A model generated the notes under the pieces. It was not told where the DNA came from. It saw nothing but the letters and a program-made list of their open reading frames with translations, and searched no databases. Of a stretch of 64,000 bases of DNA, positions 24,956 through 34,313 are shown in pieces. The translations under genes were made by a program, and so were the position numbers. The first letter of the stretch is position 1; each line of letters starts with the position of its first letter. Source of the stretch: an uncultured Pelagibacteraceae bacterium (lineage in GTDB: Bacteria > Pseudomonadota > Alphaproteobacteria > Pelagibacterales > Pelagibacteraceae); contig CACLBB010000001.1 in the NCBI GenBank assembly GCA_902605035.1, positions 50,682 through 114,681 on the forward strand, in the 5' to 3' direction.

Positions 24956-25986
24956 TTCAACCCCAACGACTCTCTGAATTTAAAAATTAAATTCATATTT
25001 TGTACTGCCTGTCCTGAGGCACCTTTTACAAGGTTATCAATAGCTGAAAAAATGATGATTTTATTTTTTATCTTAGTTTCACAAACGGAAATTTCACAAT
25101 TATTTGTATTTAAAACATTACCTGAACCCAGATTTGAGTTAAGTTTTAATATCTTAATAAAACACTTGTTTTTGTAATATCTATACAATGTATCTCTGAC
25201 CTTTCTAGCAGATACATTATTATTTAAATCTAAATAAATAGAAGTTAATATTCCTCTGAACGTTGGTAGTATGTGAGGATTAAAAGTTAGAATTGTATCA
25301 ACTCCTACATGATTCTTTAATTCTTGTTCAATTTCAACAATGTGTCTATGGTTTTTCGGATTATATGCAAAAGTAGAACTAAATAAATTTTTATGTTTGA
25401 ATCTTTTTTTTAAATTCTTTCCAGCACCTGAATATCCTGACTTTGAGTCAATAATGATATTATTGTTTTTTACTAATTTTTTTTTAAATAGTGGTATTAG
25501 AGGTAATTGTACAGATGTTGGGTAACATCCGGGGTTTGCAATTATTCTATACTTATGGATATGATCTTTTACAAATTCAGAAATAGAATAAATTGTATCT
25601 TTTATTAAAGGTACAGATTTGTGTTTAATATGATAATTGCTTTTATATTTATTTGGATCAATAATTCTAAAGTCGGCCGATAAATCAATAAATTTTAAAT
25701 TTTTATATTTATAATATAGGTTATTAATAATTTTTTGTGCCTCGCCATTAGGCAAAGAAAGAAAAATTAAATCCAAATTTGACCATTTCATCTTTTTAAA
25801 TGAAGTAATTTTTGGAAGATTTTTTTTTATTCTTTTATCGAAAAAAGATATCTTTTTACCTAAATTTTTTCTTGCACAAATATATCTAATATTTGTCCTA
25901 GGATGACTAGAAAGTAAATATATCAAATCTAATCCTGTATAACCTGTTGCACCTATTACAGCTATATTAATCTTTTTTTTAGACAT
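24952..25986 (-). CDS. argC: N-acetyl-gamma-glutamyl-phosphate reductase
   Basis: A 344-residue NADPH-dependent enzyme of arginine synthesis that makes N-acetylglutamate semialdehyde. The N-terminal motif is AVIGATGYTGLDLIYLL, and the catalytic Cys154 lies in ANPGCYPTSVQLPL. GYSGAG and FNPHILPTFRGILTS fit the substrate-binding region, and the length is normal for the long ArgC form. It is 43 bases after the S9 gene and overlaps the lipoprotein gene by four bases. Confidence 0.95.
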   Translation of the reverse strand: MSKKKINIAVIGATGYTGLDLIYLLSSHPRTNIRYICARKNLGKKISFFDKRIKKNLPKITSFKKMKWSNLDLIFLSLPNGEAQKIINNLYYKYKNLKFIDLSADFRIIDPNKYKSNYHIKHKSVPLIKDTIYSISEFVKDHIHKYRIIANPGCYPTSVQLPLIPLFKKKLVKNNNIIIDSKSGYSGAGKNLKKRFKHKNLFSSTFAYNPKNHRHIVEIEQELKNHVGVDTILTFNPHILPTFRGILTSIYLDLNNNVSARKVRDTLYRYYKNKCFIKILKLNSNLGSGNVLNTNNCEISVCETKIKNKIIIFSAIDNLVKGASGQAVQNMNLIFKFRESLGLK

Positions 25987-26029
25987 TTTATCTTATAACA
26001 TTGTCCAGTTAATTGTTGAAATTAAATGA

Positions 26030-26470
26030 TTATCTTTTAGAGAATTGGAAACTTCTTCTGGCTTTTCTGTGGCCATATTTCTTTCTCTCAACAACTCGAG
26101 AGTCTCGGGTGGTAAGTTTATCCTTCTTTAAATTTTTCTTTAATATTTCATCTTGTGAGATTAAAGCTTTTGAGATTCCCAATATTATGGCTCCGGCCTG
26201 TCCAGAAAGCCCTCCTCCTTTAACAGAGCATTTTACATCATAGTTTGTTCTTACTTCAGAAATTTCTAAAGGTCTAGTGACAATTATTTGATGAACAGGT
26301 CTTTTAAAATATTCATTCATTTTAATTCCATTTACATAAATATTGCCTGTTCCTTTTTTGACCCAAACTTTTGCAATGGATTTTTTTCTTCTCCCAGTTG
26401 CATATTTACTATCTTTAAAATCTAACTTGATTTTTTTTTGCTGACTAGGGTTTGATATTAAGTTTTCCAT
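26030..26470 (-). CDS. rpsI: 30S ribosomal protein S9
   Basis: A 146-residue protein. YATGRRKKSIAKVWVKKGTGNIYVNG is near the N-terminus and the C-terminal RKKYGHRKARRSFQFSKR tail, whose last Lys-Arg reaches the P-site tRNA, is intact. The first ~22 residues are an extra N-terminal extension relative to the E. coli protein. It is co-transcribed with rplM (one-base overlap), the universal L13-S9 pair. Confidence 0.97.
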   Translation of the reverse strand: MENLISNPSQQKKIKLDFKDSKYATGRRKKSIAKVWVKKGTGNIYVNGIKMNEYFKRPVHQIIVTRPLEISEVRTNYDVKCSVKGGGLSGQAGAIILGISKALISQDEILKKNLKKDKLTTRDSRVVERKKYGHRKARRSFQFSKR

Positions 26471-26931
26471 TAATTTTTTACTAAGTTTTTTTTGTTTAAT
26501 TTTCCAAAATCCACAGTTTTTGGTTTTTGAATATCATGAGGATGATCTGATCCTATGTAGATTTTTAATTTTGTGAGTTGCTTTTTTGCTAATGGTCCTC
26601 CAGGTAGCATTCTCTTAACTGCTTGTTTTAAAATTTCTTGTGTTTTATTTTTTTCTTTAAGCATCAAAGGTGTTGTTTTTTTAATTCCACCAGGGTGACC
26701 AGTATGCTTAAAATACTTTTTATCTTTGAACTTTTTGCCAGAAAACTTAATTTTATCAATATTTGTAACAATTACAAAATCACCATTGTCTATATGAGGA
26801 TTAAAAGTTGATTTATTCTTTCCTCTTAAAACTCTAGATATGTAAGCCGCGAGTCTTCCAACTACTGCATTCTCTGCATTTATAATATACCAATCTTTCT
26901 TTACGTCTTTTTTTTTTATAAAGGGTGTCAT
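26470..26931 (-). CDS. rplM: 50S ribosomal protein L13
   Basis: A 153-residue early-assembly protein of the large subunit. WYIINAENAVVGRLAAYISRVLRGK, the HIDNGDFVIVTN segment and AVKRMLPGGPLAKKQLTKLKIYIGSDHPHD are typical. It starts the L13-S9 operon. A TTGACA lies in the 42-base gap toward ctaA, but no clear -10 box follows it at good spacing. Confidence 0.97.
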   Translation of the reverse strand: MTPFIKKKDVKKDWYIINAENAVVGRLAAYISRVLRGKNKSTFNPHIDNGDFVIVTNIDKIKFSGKKFKDKKYFKHTGHPGGIKKTTPLMLKEKNKTQEILKQAVKRMLPGGPLAKKQLTKLKIYIGSDHPHDIQKPKTVDFGKLNKKNLVKN

Positions 26932-26973
26932 AATTTATGGCGATAATTACTAATTATATTTGTAAATGTCAAT

Positions 26974-27987
26974 TTAATTTACATATTTATAGTATAAATT
27001 TAATACACTTAACATGAGGAGTAAGCTGCATATTTGATGTGCTGAAGCTAAATAAATATTTATTCCACTAACTAAAGTAAATATTCCAAGAATAATTTGT
27101 AAAATTAAAAAAATAAAAAGTAATAAATAAGGTTTAAATAATCTAAACATTCTTTTTATATAGAAAAAAAAACCAATAAATAAAATATAAACTGTAATTA
27201 TATATGCCACATTTCTATGATAAAACTGTACAAGGCTTTGATTATTAAAGTTAAAGAAATCTAGCCCGGAATATATCTCCACATCGTCAGGAAAAAAAGA
27301 CAAATTCATTAATGGCCAGGTTTGATATAATCTACCAGCATCTAATCCCGACACAAAAGCTCCAAGTACAATTTGAATAAAAATCAAAAAAATTAAAAAA
27401 TAGAATAGGTAATTAGTCCTTTTATTAATAAAAAACCTACTTATTGTTTTTTTTTTGAAGTTAATTAAAGTCCAAAAAATTAAACTTAAAATTATAAAAG
27501 CAACAGACAGATGCAAAGCTAGTCTATAATGACTGACAGATGTATTAGTTGTTAGTCCGCTGGAAACCATATACCAACCAACAATACCTTGGAAAACAAT
27601 CAACAAAAATATAATTAAACAAACAGATAAATATTGTTGGTTTATTTTTTTTGTTAAATAAAAATAAATCAAAGGTAACATAAAAAATAAACCTATTATT
27701 CTCCCTAGTATGCGATGAAAATACTCCCAATAATAAATAACTTTAAACTCTTCTAAATTCATTTGATAATTAAGCAGCTTGTACTGTGGTATTTCTTTAT
27801 AAAGATCAAAATAATAATTCCATTTAGAATCATTTAAAGGCGGAATTATACCAGTGAATAATTCCCATTCTGTTATAGAAAGTCCTGATCCAGTTAATCT
27901 TGTTAGTCCTCCAACTATAAGTATTAAGAAGACTAAAACAAAAGATAATGTTAACCAGTAATAAAAAATGTTATTAATTTTGTTCAT
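26974..27987 (-). CDS. ctaA: Heme A synthase CtaA (COX15 type)
   Basis: A 337-residue integral membrane protein with about eight hydrophobic helices. It oxidises the C8 methyl of heme O to the formyl of heme A for cytochrome c oxidase. Conserved histidines are in EYFHRILGRIIG (heme ligand region), SHYRLALHLS, YHRNVAYI and ASAHQICSLLL, the four-His pattern of the family. The LTRLTGSGLSITEWE loop is the proteobacterial/mitochondrial COX15 signature. It stands alone, with the L13-S9 operon downstream. Confidence 0.95.
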   Translation of the reverse strand: MNKINNIFYYWLTLSFVLVFLILIVGGLTRLTGSGLSITEWELFTGIIPPLNDSKWNYYFDLYKEIPQYKLLNYQMNLEEFKVIYYWEYFHRILGRIIGLFFMLPLIYFYLTKKINQQYLSVCLIIFLLIVFQGIVGWYMVSSGLTTNTSVSHYRLALHLSVAFIILSLIFWTLINFKKKTISRFFINKRTNYLFYFLIFLIFIQIVLGAFVSGLDAGRLYQTWPLMNLSFFPDDVEIYSGLDFFNFNNQSLVQFYHRNVAYIITVYILFIGFFFYIKRMFRLFKPYLLLFIFLILQIILGIFTLVSGINIYLASAHQICSLLLMLSVLNLYYKYVN

Positions 27988-28046
27988 GTTTAATATATAT
28001 TTAATATATATATTATAATGTTAAATTATATTATCTTAATGTCGCG

Positions 28047-28328
28047 ATGAATAAAAAAAATATTATAAAGATTAGAAGAAAATTAGATAGATTAGATAAT
28101 TTGTTTTTAGATTTGATAAAAAAAAGAACTAATCTTGTTGATTTAGTTATTCAAAATAAAAAATATAAAAAAGACATTATTGATAAAAAAAGAATCTCTT
28201 TAATTTTATCAAATATTAAAAAAAAATCTTTAAAAAAAAAAATTGACCCTAAGATAACAAATAAAATTTGGTCAAATATGATTAAAGCTTATATTGATTA
28301 TGAATTTAGGAACTTTAAAAAAAAGTAA
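28047..28328 (+). CDS. Chorismate mutase (AroQ class)
   Basis: A 93-residue all-helical protein with the single-domain chorismate mutase pattern: IRRKLDRLDNLFLDLIKKRTNLVDLVIQNK, with the first Arg and the later Lys/Arg of the active site, followed by a second and third helix ending in WSNMIKAYIDYE. It converts chorismate to prephenate for Phe/Tyr synthesis. Its stop codon touches the stop of the convergent L33 gene with no spacer, so neither gene has a private terminator. Confidence 0.8.
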   Translation: MNKKNIIKIRRKLDRLDNLFLDLIKKRTNLVDLVIQNKKYKKDIIDKKRISLILSNIKKKSLKKKIDPKITNKIWSNMIKAYIDYEFRNFKKK

Positions 28329-28520
28329 TTATTTACTGTGAGGAGGAAGTTTTTTTTCTATAAAAAACTCATGCTTTCTGGTGTTTGGATTATATTTTTT
28401 CAACTTTAATTTATCTTTGACTTTTTCTCCCTTTGTAGGTTTTTTTGCATAGTAAATAAACTTACTATCAGGGTTGCTTTCTGGAACCATCCTCACTTTA
28501 ATATGTGTTTTTTTTGCCAT
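28329..28520 (-). CDS. rpmG: 50S ribosomal protein L33
   Basis: A 63-residue protein starting MAKKTHIKVRMVPE and ending KHEFFIEKKLPPHSK, a little longer than the usual 55. FIYYAKKPTKGEKVKDKLKLKKYNPNTRKH fits the cysteine-free (zinc-independent) form. Its first 23 bases overlap the end of the MerR gene, so it should be translated by coupling. Confidence 0.93.
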   Translation of the reverse strand: MAKKTHIKVRMVPESNPDSKFIYYAKKPTKGEKVKDKLKLKKYNPNTRKHEFFIEKKLPPHSK

Positions 28521-28878
28521 GTTTTTTTAAATTTTTAATCTTCTCTAAAATTTTTTTGCTTTTTATCTTAATATCTTGTCTTAAATAATCTGTTTTTAAA
28601 CTAAATGAATTATAATCGTCAAGAGTATTTATATTTGATTTAAGCACTTTTTTTACACCAATTACTTTCATACCTTTTTCTTTTAGTAAGTATTTAATTA
28701 ACTTAATCATTTCTGTTTGTTTAAGAGTGTAATATCGCCTCTTATTCAAAAAAATTGGTTTAATTTGATTAAATTCTTTTTCCCAATACCTAATTATATG
28801 GTTAGATGGTTTTTTTGTTTTGGCATCAACAAGTTTTAACAATTTTGATAATTCTGAAATACTAATAAGCTTTTTCAT
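28498..28878 (-). CDS. MerR family transcriptional regulator
   Basis: A 126-residue protein with an N-terminal winged helix (ISISELSKLL ... HIIRYWEKEFNQIKPIFLNKRRYYTLKQ) and a helical remainder. IIRYWEKEF in place of the usual LRYYE is the form seen in the MerR protein encoded next to ihfA in most alphaproteobacteria. It has no effector domain with cysteines, so the signal is unknown. It overlaps ihfA by four bases and rpmG by 23 bases. Confidence 0.85.
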   Translation of the reverse strand: MKKLISISELSKLLKLVDAKTKKPSNHIIRYWEKEFNQIKPIFLNKRRYYTLKQTEMIKLIKYLLKEKGMKVIGVKKVLKSNINTLDDYNSFSLKTDYLRQDIKIKSKKILEKIKNLKKHGKKNTY

Positions 28879-29180
28879 AAAAGTTTGTCTAGTTTTTGTG
28901 TTAATTTTTTCGAAGACGAAAATGTTACTGATTTTCTAGATATAATTTTATACTTTACTTTAGTTTTAGGGTTACGTCCTATTCTTTCATTCTTAAATAA
29001 TATTTTAAATGTTCCAAAATTTTTTATTTTAGCTTCACTTTTTTTATTAATTAAATTTTTTAAAATAATAATCAAATTATCAGTAATCTTATCTGAATAC
29101 AATTTTGAGAACCCAATTTTTGAACTAATTTGTTTAGAAATATTTGATTTATTTAAATTAACTAATTTAACTTTGGTCAT
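28875..29180 (-). CDS. ihfA: Integration host factor subunit alpha (HU/IHF family)
   Basis: A 101-residue DNA-bending protein. The dimerisation helices are followed by IKNFGTFKILFKNERIGRNPKTK, the beta arm that enters the minor groove, with the Arg-Asn-Pro at its tip. The choice of IHF-alpha over HU rests on the plsX-ihfA-merR order. It overlaps plsX by 14 bases; the fabH gene that commonly stands between them is absent. Confidence 0.85.
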   Translation of the reverse strand: MTKVKLVNLNKSNISKQISSKIGFSKLYSDKITDNLIIILKNLINKKSEAKIKNFGTFKILFKNERIGRNPKTKVKYKIISRKSVTFSSSKKLTQKLDKLL

Positions 29181-30204
29181 TCAAATGACTTAGATTGCTC
29201 TTTATTTGATCCATTAAACCACCTTTTATGATTCTATAGCATAAATCTATTGAATAATAAAAACCTAATGCATCTGTACCGCCATGACTTTTAACAACTG
29301 GTCCATTAAGTCCTAAAAAAATTGCCCCATTGTATTTACGAGGATCTAATTTTGATTTAAATTTTTTAAGTGAAAAGTATGATAATATTACTGAAGCTTT
29401 TGTAATAATATTTTCTGATAAAGATTCCTTTAGACTATCTGTTATGTATTTCGCTGTTCCCTCAGCAGTTTTTAAAGCGACATTTCCTGTAAAACCATCT
29501 GTAATAATTACATTTGACTCTCCATCCATTAGTTTATCGCCTTCAATATACCCATTAAAAATAAAATTATTTTTTTGATCTAATTTTTTTAATTGTGAAT
29601 ATGTTTTTTTTAATACTTCAGTTCCTTTAATTTCCTCAGATCCTATATTTAAAAGTGATACAATAGGTTTTTGTTCAGGAAAAATAGATTTGTACAAAGC
29701 AGAACCCATTTCAGTAAAATCTATTAAATTTTTTTCATCGCATTCAATATTAGCCCCTAAATCTAAAACAACACTCATCCCCTTTTTGCTAGGCCACAAA
29801 CCTGCCAGAGCTGGTTTGCTTACATCTTTCATTGTTTTTAAAATCATTCTAGAAATTACTAACAGGACACCTGTGTTTCCTGCAGATAAACTTATATCAG
29901 CAGCACCATCTAATTGTGACCTTACTGAATTCCACATACTTGTATTTTTCGAATTTTTGACTGCTGTAAGGGGAGTTTCTTCATCTGATACAACAGAATT
30001 TGTATGGACAATTTTTATTTTTTCTAAAGGAATGTTATTCTTGATTAATTCTTCTTTTAAAATTGTTTCATCGCCAAATATAAGTATTAGAAAATCATTT
30101 TTTTTGGAATTTCTTTTTAAAAAAATGTTAATACCTTCAATATTTTTTTTTGGTGCATTTTCACCACCCATTGCGTCTATAGCAATAGTAATTTTTTTTG
30201 TCAT
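29167..30204 (-). CDS. plsX: Phosphate acyltransferase PlsX
   Basis: A 345-residue peripheral membrane enzyme that makes acyl-phosphate from acyl-ACP for phospholipid synthesis. IAIDAMGGENAP at the start, SAGNTGVLLVISRMI, DLGANIE, VIITDGFTGNVALKTAEG and HGGTDALGFYYSI are the conserved family blocks. It follows rpmF by nine bases. rpmF-plsX is the standard order. Confidence 0.95.
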   Translation of the reverse strand: MTKKITIAIDAMGGENAPKKNIEGINIFLKRNSKKNDFLILIFGDETILKEELIKNNIPLEKIKIVHTNSVVSDEETPLTAVKNSKNTSMWNSVRSQLDGAADISLSAGNTGVLLVISRMILKTMKDVSKPALAGLWPSKKGMSVVLDLGANIECDEKNLIDFTEMGSALYKSIFPEQKPIVSLLNIGSEEIKGTEVLKKTYSQLKKLDQKNNFIFNGYIEGDKLMDGESNVIITDGFTGNVALKTAEGTAKYITDSLKESLSENIITKASVILSYFSLKKFKSKLDPRKYNGAIFLGLNGPVVKSHGGTDALGFYYSIDLCYRIIKGGLMDQIKSNLSHLNDQS

Positions 30205-30213
30205 GCTAAATGC

Positions 30214-30387
30214 TTAAATATCTAATATTTTCTTTCCGTTATAAAATCCGGATTTAAGATCTACATGATGAGACAATCTATATTCACCACTTTTTTTATC
30301 TTCAACAATATTAACAGAAGACAATTTGTGATGAGATCTTCTCATCCTTTTTTTTGAAACCGATGTTTTTCTTTTAGGTACTGCCAT
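30214..30387 (-). CDS. rpmF: 50S ribosomal protein L32
   Basis: A 57-residue protein starting [20 protein letters not shown], the unmistakable L32 N-terminus, and ending [11 protein letters not shown]. It has no zinc cysteines, as in other alphaproteobacteria. It sits between the ubiquinol-cytochrome c chaperone gene (two bases away) and plsX (nine bases away). The yceD gene that often precedes rpmF is absent. Confidence 0.95.
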   Translation of the reverse strand: MAVPKRKTSVSKKRMRRSHHKLSSVNIVEDKKSGEYRLSHHVDLKSGFYNGKKILDI

Positions 30388-30388
30388 A

Positions 30389-30883
30389 TTAACCTTTAAA
30401 TTTTATTGCATCTTTTATCATAGTTTCTGGAGGTAATTCAAAACAAAAATCATAAAAATTTGAAAAATATTGCACAAAAAGCTCATATTTAGTCTTATTT
30501 AAATCACTAAGATTCTCAAAGTACTTCTTTATTATATTTTTATTAATTTCAAATTCGTTTTTAGAAATATTAATCTTTAATAGAATATCATAAAAAATCT
30601 TATTTAAATCTTTCATTTTTTTATTCACTCCAACATCTCCAAAACCTAATTCTCTAAGATTATTTTCTACACAATGAAATAGATCATCGTATTGGACTTG
30701 AGGAAAATCTATTTTTTTCTTCTTGAAAATAAGTAAAATTAAAGAAAAATGGACAAACATGAGATAAATTCTTGTTTCAAAAGAGTCTTTAAGGTTAATT
30801 TCTTTATAAAAGTTCAAATTTCGAGATAAATATAATAATGTAGTATATAAATCAGTATTATGTTTTTTTGTTTTAAAAATCAT
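30389..30883 (-). CDS. Ubiquinol-cytochrome c chaperone family protein (CBP3/UQCC1-like)
   Basis: A 164-residue all-helical protein. The core motif [31 protein letters not shown] near residue 90 matches the CBP3/UQCC1 domain, which helps assemble cytochrome b in the bc1 complex in mitochondria and is conserved in alphaproteobacteria. It is divergent from bamE, as in many members of the class. The two start regions overlap head to head by 24 bases, so each promoter must lie inside the other coding sequence. Confidence 0.85.
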   Translation of the reverse strand: MIFKTKKHNTDLYTTLLYLSRNLNFYKEINLKDSFETRIYLMFVHFSLILLIFKKKKIDFPQVQYDDLFHCVENNLRELGFGDVGVNKKMKDLNKIFYDILLKINISKNEFEINKNIIKKYFENLSDLNKTKYELFVQYFSNFYDFCFELPPETMIKDAIKFKG

Positions 30884-31324
30884 TTTTATAAAATTTCGTA
30901 TATTTTATTGTTTACTTTATTAGGTTGTCAATTACAAGAATCTGCAAAAAATCATGGTATATTATTTCTTGAAAATAGATCTAATAAATTAGAAATAAAT
31001 AAAACCAATAAAAATGATGTAATTAACATAATTGGTGAACCTCATTCTAAATCTATTGCTAATGAAGATCTGTGGATTTATGTTGAAAGAACCTTATCAA
31101 AAGGTAAATACCATAAGCTAGGAAGACATTCTCTCAAATCAAATAATGTTTTAGTTCTTGAATTTGATCGATATGGAATATTAAAAGAAAAAAAATTATT
31201 CGACAAAAATAATATTGCTAAAGTTTCTTTTAGCAAAAGCGAAACCAAAAACGAATTAGCTAAAAGAAGTTTTGTAGAAAATTTTTTGCAAAGTATAAAA
31301 CAAAAAATGTATGGTAATAGATAA
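30860..31324 (+). CDS. bamE: Outer membrane assembly lipoprotein BamE (SmpA/OmlA)
   Basis: A 154-residue lipoprotein of the beta-barrel assembly machine. The signal YKISYILLFTLLGC puts the acylated Cys at 23. The BamE domain includes INKTNKNDVINIIGEPHSKSIANEDLWIYVERTLSKGK, with the GEP turn and the W-x-Y strand, and continues with VLVLEFDRYGILKEKK. It is somewhat longer than the E. coli protein because of a C-terminal tail. Its start overlaps the start of the chaperone gene; its end is four bases from the hppA stop. Confidence 0.9.
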   Translation: MFFCFKNHFYKISYILLFTLLGCQLQESAKNHGILFLENRSNKLEINKTNKNDVINIIGEPHSKSIANEDLWIYVERTLSKGKYHKLGRHSLKSNNVLVLEFDRYGILKEKKLFDKNNIAKVSFSKSETKNELAKRSFVENFLQSIKQKMYGNR

Positions 31325-31328
31325 TTAG

Positions 31329-33434
31329 TTAGTGTGCTATAACAGCAAGTAATAATAAAGCTACAATATTAGTAATTTTAATCATGGGATTAACTGCTGG
31401 ACCGGCAGTGTCTTTATAAGGATCACCAACTGTGTCGCCTGTTACTGCAGATTTGTGGGCTTCGGATCCTTTTCCACCATAATTGCCATCCTCTATATAT
31501 TTTTTTGCATTGTCCCAGGCTCCGCCACCAGCTGTCATTGAAACAGCTACGAACAATCCAGTAATAATAACACCTAGAAGCATTGCTCCTAAGGATGAAA
31601 GCGCTGCCTCTAAACCTCCAATTTGTAAAATTATAAAATATAGAATTATTGGAGATAAAACTGGCAATAAAGATGGAATTATCATTTCTTTTATAGCTGC
31701 TTTAGTTAATAAATCTACTAATCTTCCATAATCAGGTTTTCTTTTACCTCTCATTATACCTGGTATTTTTTTAAATTGTCTTCTTACCTCTATAACAACG
31801 GCTCCTCCTGCACGACCTACTGCTTGCATACCCATAGAACCAAATAAATAAGGTAACATCCCGCCTATTAATAAACCTGCTACAACAAATGGATTAGATA
31901 GATCAAATGTAACATTTACGCCCTCCAAAGCAGAATTTTTAACTTTAGAAAAATATTTTATATCTTCAGTATAAGCAGCAAATAAAACTAAAGCTCCAAG
32001 TCCAGCTGATCCAATAGCATATCCCTTAGTAACAGCTTTAGTTGTATTACCTACTGCGTCAAGAGCATCAGTAGTTTTTCTAACATTTTTTGGAAGTTTG
32101 GACATCTCTGCTATTCCGCCAGCATTATCAGTAACTGGACCGTAAGCATCTAAAGCGACGACCATACCTGTTAAAGCTAGCATTGCTGTTACTGCAACAG
32201 CTATTCCATATAAACCTGCTAAGCTATTTGTGTAAAGTATACCTGCAACTATGATTAATGCTGGTATAGCTGTAGCTTCCATTGAAACAGCTAAACCTTG
32301 TATAACATTTGTTCCATGACCAGTAGTCGAAGATTTTGCGACTGATTTTACTGGCCTGTAATTTGTACCAGTATAATATTCTGTAACCCAAATTAATAAC
32401 CCTGTAATTACGAAACCGACTACACCACAAATATAAAGATCTAAACCAGAAAAAATTGCTCCTGCGTTGTTATTGTATGTACTATTTAATCCAACAATAG
32501 TGTCTGTAACAGGATACATAATTAATAAAGAAGATACTGCTGTTACTATAAATCCTTTGTAAAGAGCTCCCATAATATTATTACTTTTACCAAGCTTTAC
32601 AAACCAGGTTCCAATTATGGAAGTAATAATACATGCACCCCCTATAGCTAAAGGATAAATCATTAAATTGTAATCTTGAGGTGAAAATATTGACGCTAAA
32701 ACCATTGTAGCAACTATTGTAACTGCGTAAGTCTCAAATAAATCTGCAGCCATACCAGCACAATCCCCAACATTATCTCCTACATTATCCGCTATAACGG
32801 CAGGATTTCTAGGATCGTCTTCAGGAATTCCAGCTTCTACCTTTCCTACCAAGTCAGCTCCAACGTCAGCTCCTTTAGTAAAAATTCCACCACCTAAACG
32901 AGCGAATATTGATATTAACGACGCTCCAAAGCCAAGGGCAACTAAAGCATTAATAATTTCACGGCTATCAGTATTTAAATTAATTAAAATAATATAATAA
33001 ATTGTTATAGCTAATAGAGCTAAGCCAGCAACTAAGAGACCTGTAATAGCACCAGATTTAAAAGCTATAGTTAAACCAGACTGTAAACTTTGTCTTGAAG
33101 CCTCAGCTGTTCTCACATTTGCTTTAACTGATATTAACATTCCTACATACCCCGCTACACCCGACAAAAATGCGCCAATAAAATATCCTAAACCAACAAG
33201 ATAATTAAAAAAATATGTAACAATTGCTAAAACAATAACACCAACAACTGCTATTGTTTTATATTGTCTATTTAGATAGGCTTTAGCCCCTATTTGAATT
33301 GCCTCAGCAATTTCTTGCATTCGATTATTGCCTGGGCTTGACGCTAATATTTGTCCAGAAAGTAAATAACTATATGCTACTGCAATAATTCCTGTAAAAG
33401 AGATTAGGTAAAGTAATTCTAAATAATTATTCAT
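31329..33434 (-). CDS. hppA: Proton-translocating membrane pyrophosphatase, K+-independent type
   Basis: A 701-residue pump with about 16 membrane helices that couples pyrophosphate hydrolysis to proton export. The Mg-PPi site is in [24 protein letters not shown] and [19 protein letters not shown], and a second acidic cluster in [15 protein letters not shown]. Lys466 and Thr469 in [10 protein letters not shown] are the residues that mark potassium-independent H+-pumping enzymes; K+-dependent ones have Ala there. It recovers energy from pyrophosphate of biosynthesis. It lies after nusB with a 59-base gap and probably has its own promoter. Confidence 0.96.
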   Translation of the reverse strand: MNNYLELLYLISFTGIIAVAYSYLLSGQILASSPGNNRMQEIAEAIQIGAKAYLNRQYKTIAVVGVIVLAIVTYFFNYLVGLGYFIGAFLSGVAGYVGMLISVKANVRTAEASRQSLQSGLTIAFKSGAITGLLVAGLALLAITIYYIILINLNTDSREIINALVALGFGASLISIFARLGGGIFTKGADVGADLVGKVEAGIPEDDPRNPAVIADNVGDNVGDCAGMAADLFETYAVTIVATMVLASIFSPQDYNLMIYPLAIGGACIITSIIGTWFVKLGKSNNIMGALYKGFIVTAVSSLLIMYPVTDTIVGLNSTYNNNAGAIFSGLDLYICGVVGFVITGLLIWVTEYYTGTNYRPVKSVAKSSTTGHGTNVIQGLAVSMEATAIPALIIVAGILYTNSLAGLYGIAVAVTAMLALTGMVVALDAYGPVTDNAGGIAEMSKLPKNVRKTTDALDAVGNTTKAVTKGYAIGSAGLGALVLFAAYTEDIKYFSKVKNSALEGVNVTFDLSNPFVVAGLLIGGMLPYLFGSMGMQAVGRAGGAVVIEVRRQFKKIPGIMRGKRKPDYGRLVDLLTKAAIKEMIIPSLLPVLSPIILYFIILQIGGLEAALSSLGAMLLGVIITGLFVAVSMTAGGGAWDNAKKYIEDGNYGGKGSEAHKSAVTGDTVGDPYKDTAGPAVNPMIKITNIVALLLLAVIAH

Positions 33435-33493
33435 TTATATGAGGGATAAATGCCAAAAAAATCTTAAAAAGGCAAGTTAAAGTTATAAATTAT

Positions 33494-33913
33494 TTAAGGT
33501 TTATTTTCATCTAATGCTGCTTTCCTAATTATTTTGGATATCTTATCTAGAACAGCATTAAGATAGCCAATCTGAGCTTTTTCAAGGAAAAACTCAGAAG
33601 CTTTTACATATTCACTAACAATTACATTTTTTGGTGTATTGTGTTTAAACATAAGTTCGAAAACAGCTGAAAATAAAATTATTTTTAATAGCTTATCTGT
33701 TTTTTTAAGGTCAATATCTTTATCAAGGTTTTTTATTATAGTTTCTTCAATTTGCTCGATTCTTTCTAATGTACCAGAAACAACATCCTTTATATATTTC
33801 TTGTATTGGTTTTTTGGATAGATAATTTTTTCATCAGGATTCATTAAAGATCCATAAATTTTTTGAATAACCTTAATTCTAGGGGAATTATTTCTAAATT
33901 CTTTTTGGTTCAT
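33494..33913 (-). CDS. nusB: Transcription antitermination factor NusB
   Basis: A 139-residue all-helical RNA-binding protein that with NusE/S10 binds boxA of rRNA leaders. DKLLKIILFSAVFELMFKHNTPKNVIVSEYVKASEFF and the C-terminal GYLNAVLDKISKIIR are the family core. The N-terminal arginines are fewer than in E. coli. Its first 20 bases overlap ribH. ribH-nusB is a nearly universal pair. Confidence 0.92.
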   Translation of the reverse strand: MNQKEFRNNSPRIKVIQKIYGSLMNPDEKIIYPKNQYKKYIKDVVSGTLERIEQIEETIIKNLDKDIDLKKTDKLLKIILFSAVFELMFKHNTPKNVIVSEYVKASEFFLEKAQIGYLNAVLDKISKIIRKAALDENKP

Positions 33914-34313
33914 TTTTTAAAAAACTTATAATTGCCAGAGCCGCTTCAGAACCTTTATCAACTCTTCCTTTGGCTTGGATTTTGTTAAACGCAGTAATGA
34001 TTGAATTTCCTATTGGTTTTCCGTGCTTTATTGATAATTTCATTATTCCGTCAGTGATAGATGAAGAAATTAAATCAAAATTATTAGTCTTCCCTTTTAT
34101 AATACAACCAATAGCAATAAAGGCATCAAATTTTCTTATTAATTTGGATATCGTGACAGGAATTTCAAAAGCACCAGAAGTGTATATTACACTTAAATTT
34201 AAAAAATTTTGACTTCTAAGCCTTTTTTGGGCAATAGCAAAAGCCTTCATAGTTATATCTTCATTATAATTAGAAACAATTATACAAATTTTTTTTTTTT
34301 TCAAATTTTTCAT
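33894..34313 (-). CDS. ribH: 6,7-Dimethyl-8-ribityllumazine synthase
   Basis: A 139-residue enzyme that joins the pyrimidine intermediate with dihydroxybutanone phosphate; it assembles as a pentamer or capsid. Family blocks are VSNYNEDITMKAF, GAFEIPVTIS, AIGCIIKGKTNNFDLISSSITDGIMKLS, where the catalytic His (usually GxTxHfd) is replaced by Asn, and RVDKGSEAAL. The NNFD in place of THFD is unusual and worth checking. It lies between ribB (4-base overlap) and nusB. Confidence 0.92.
   Translation of the reverse strand: MKNLKKKKICIIVSNYNEDITMKAFAIAQKRLRSQNFLNLSVIYTSGAFEIPVTISKLIRKFDAFIAIGCIIKGKTNNFDLISSSITDGIMKLSIKHGKPIGNSIITAFNKIQAKGRVDKGSEAALAIISFLKNEPKRI

Noticed and set aside
27988..28046. 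Alternating AT stretch between ctaA and chorismate mutase as a special element
   Set aside because: It is an ordinary AT-rich divergent promoter gap; no single motif stands out.
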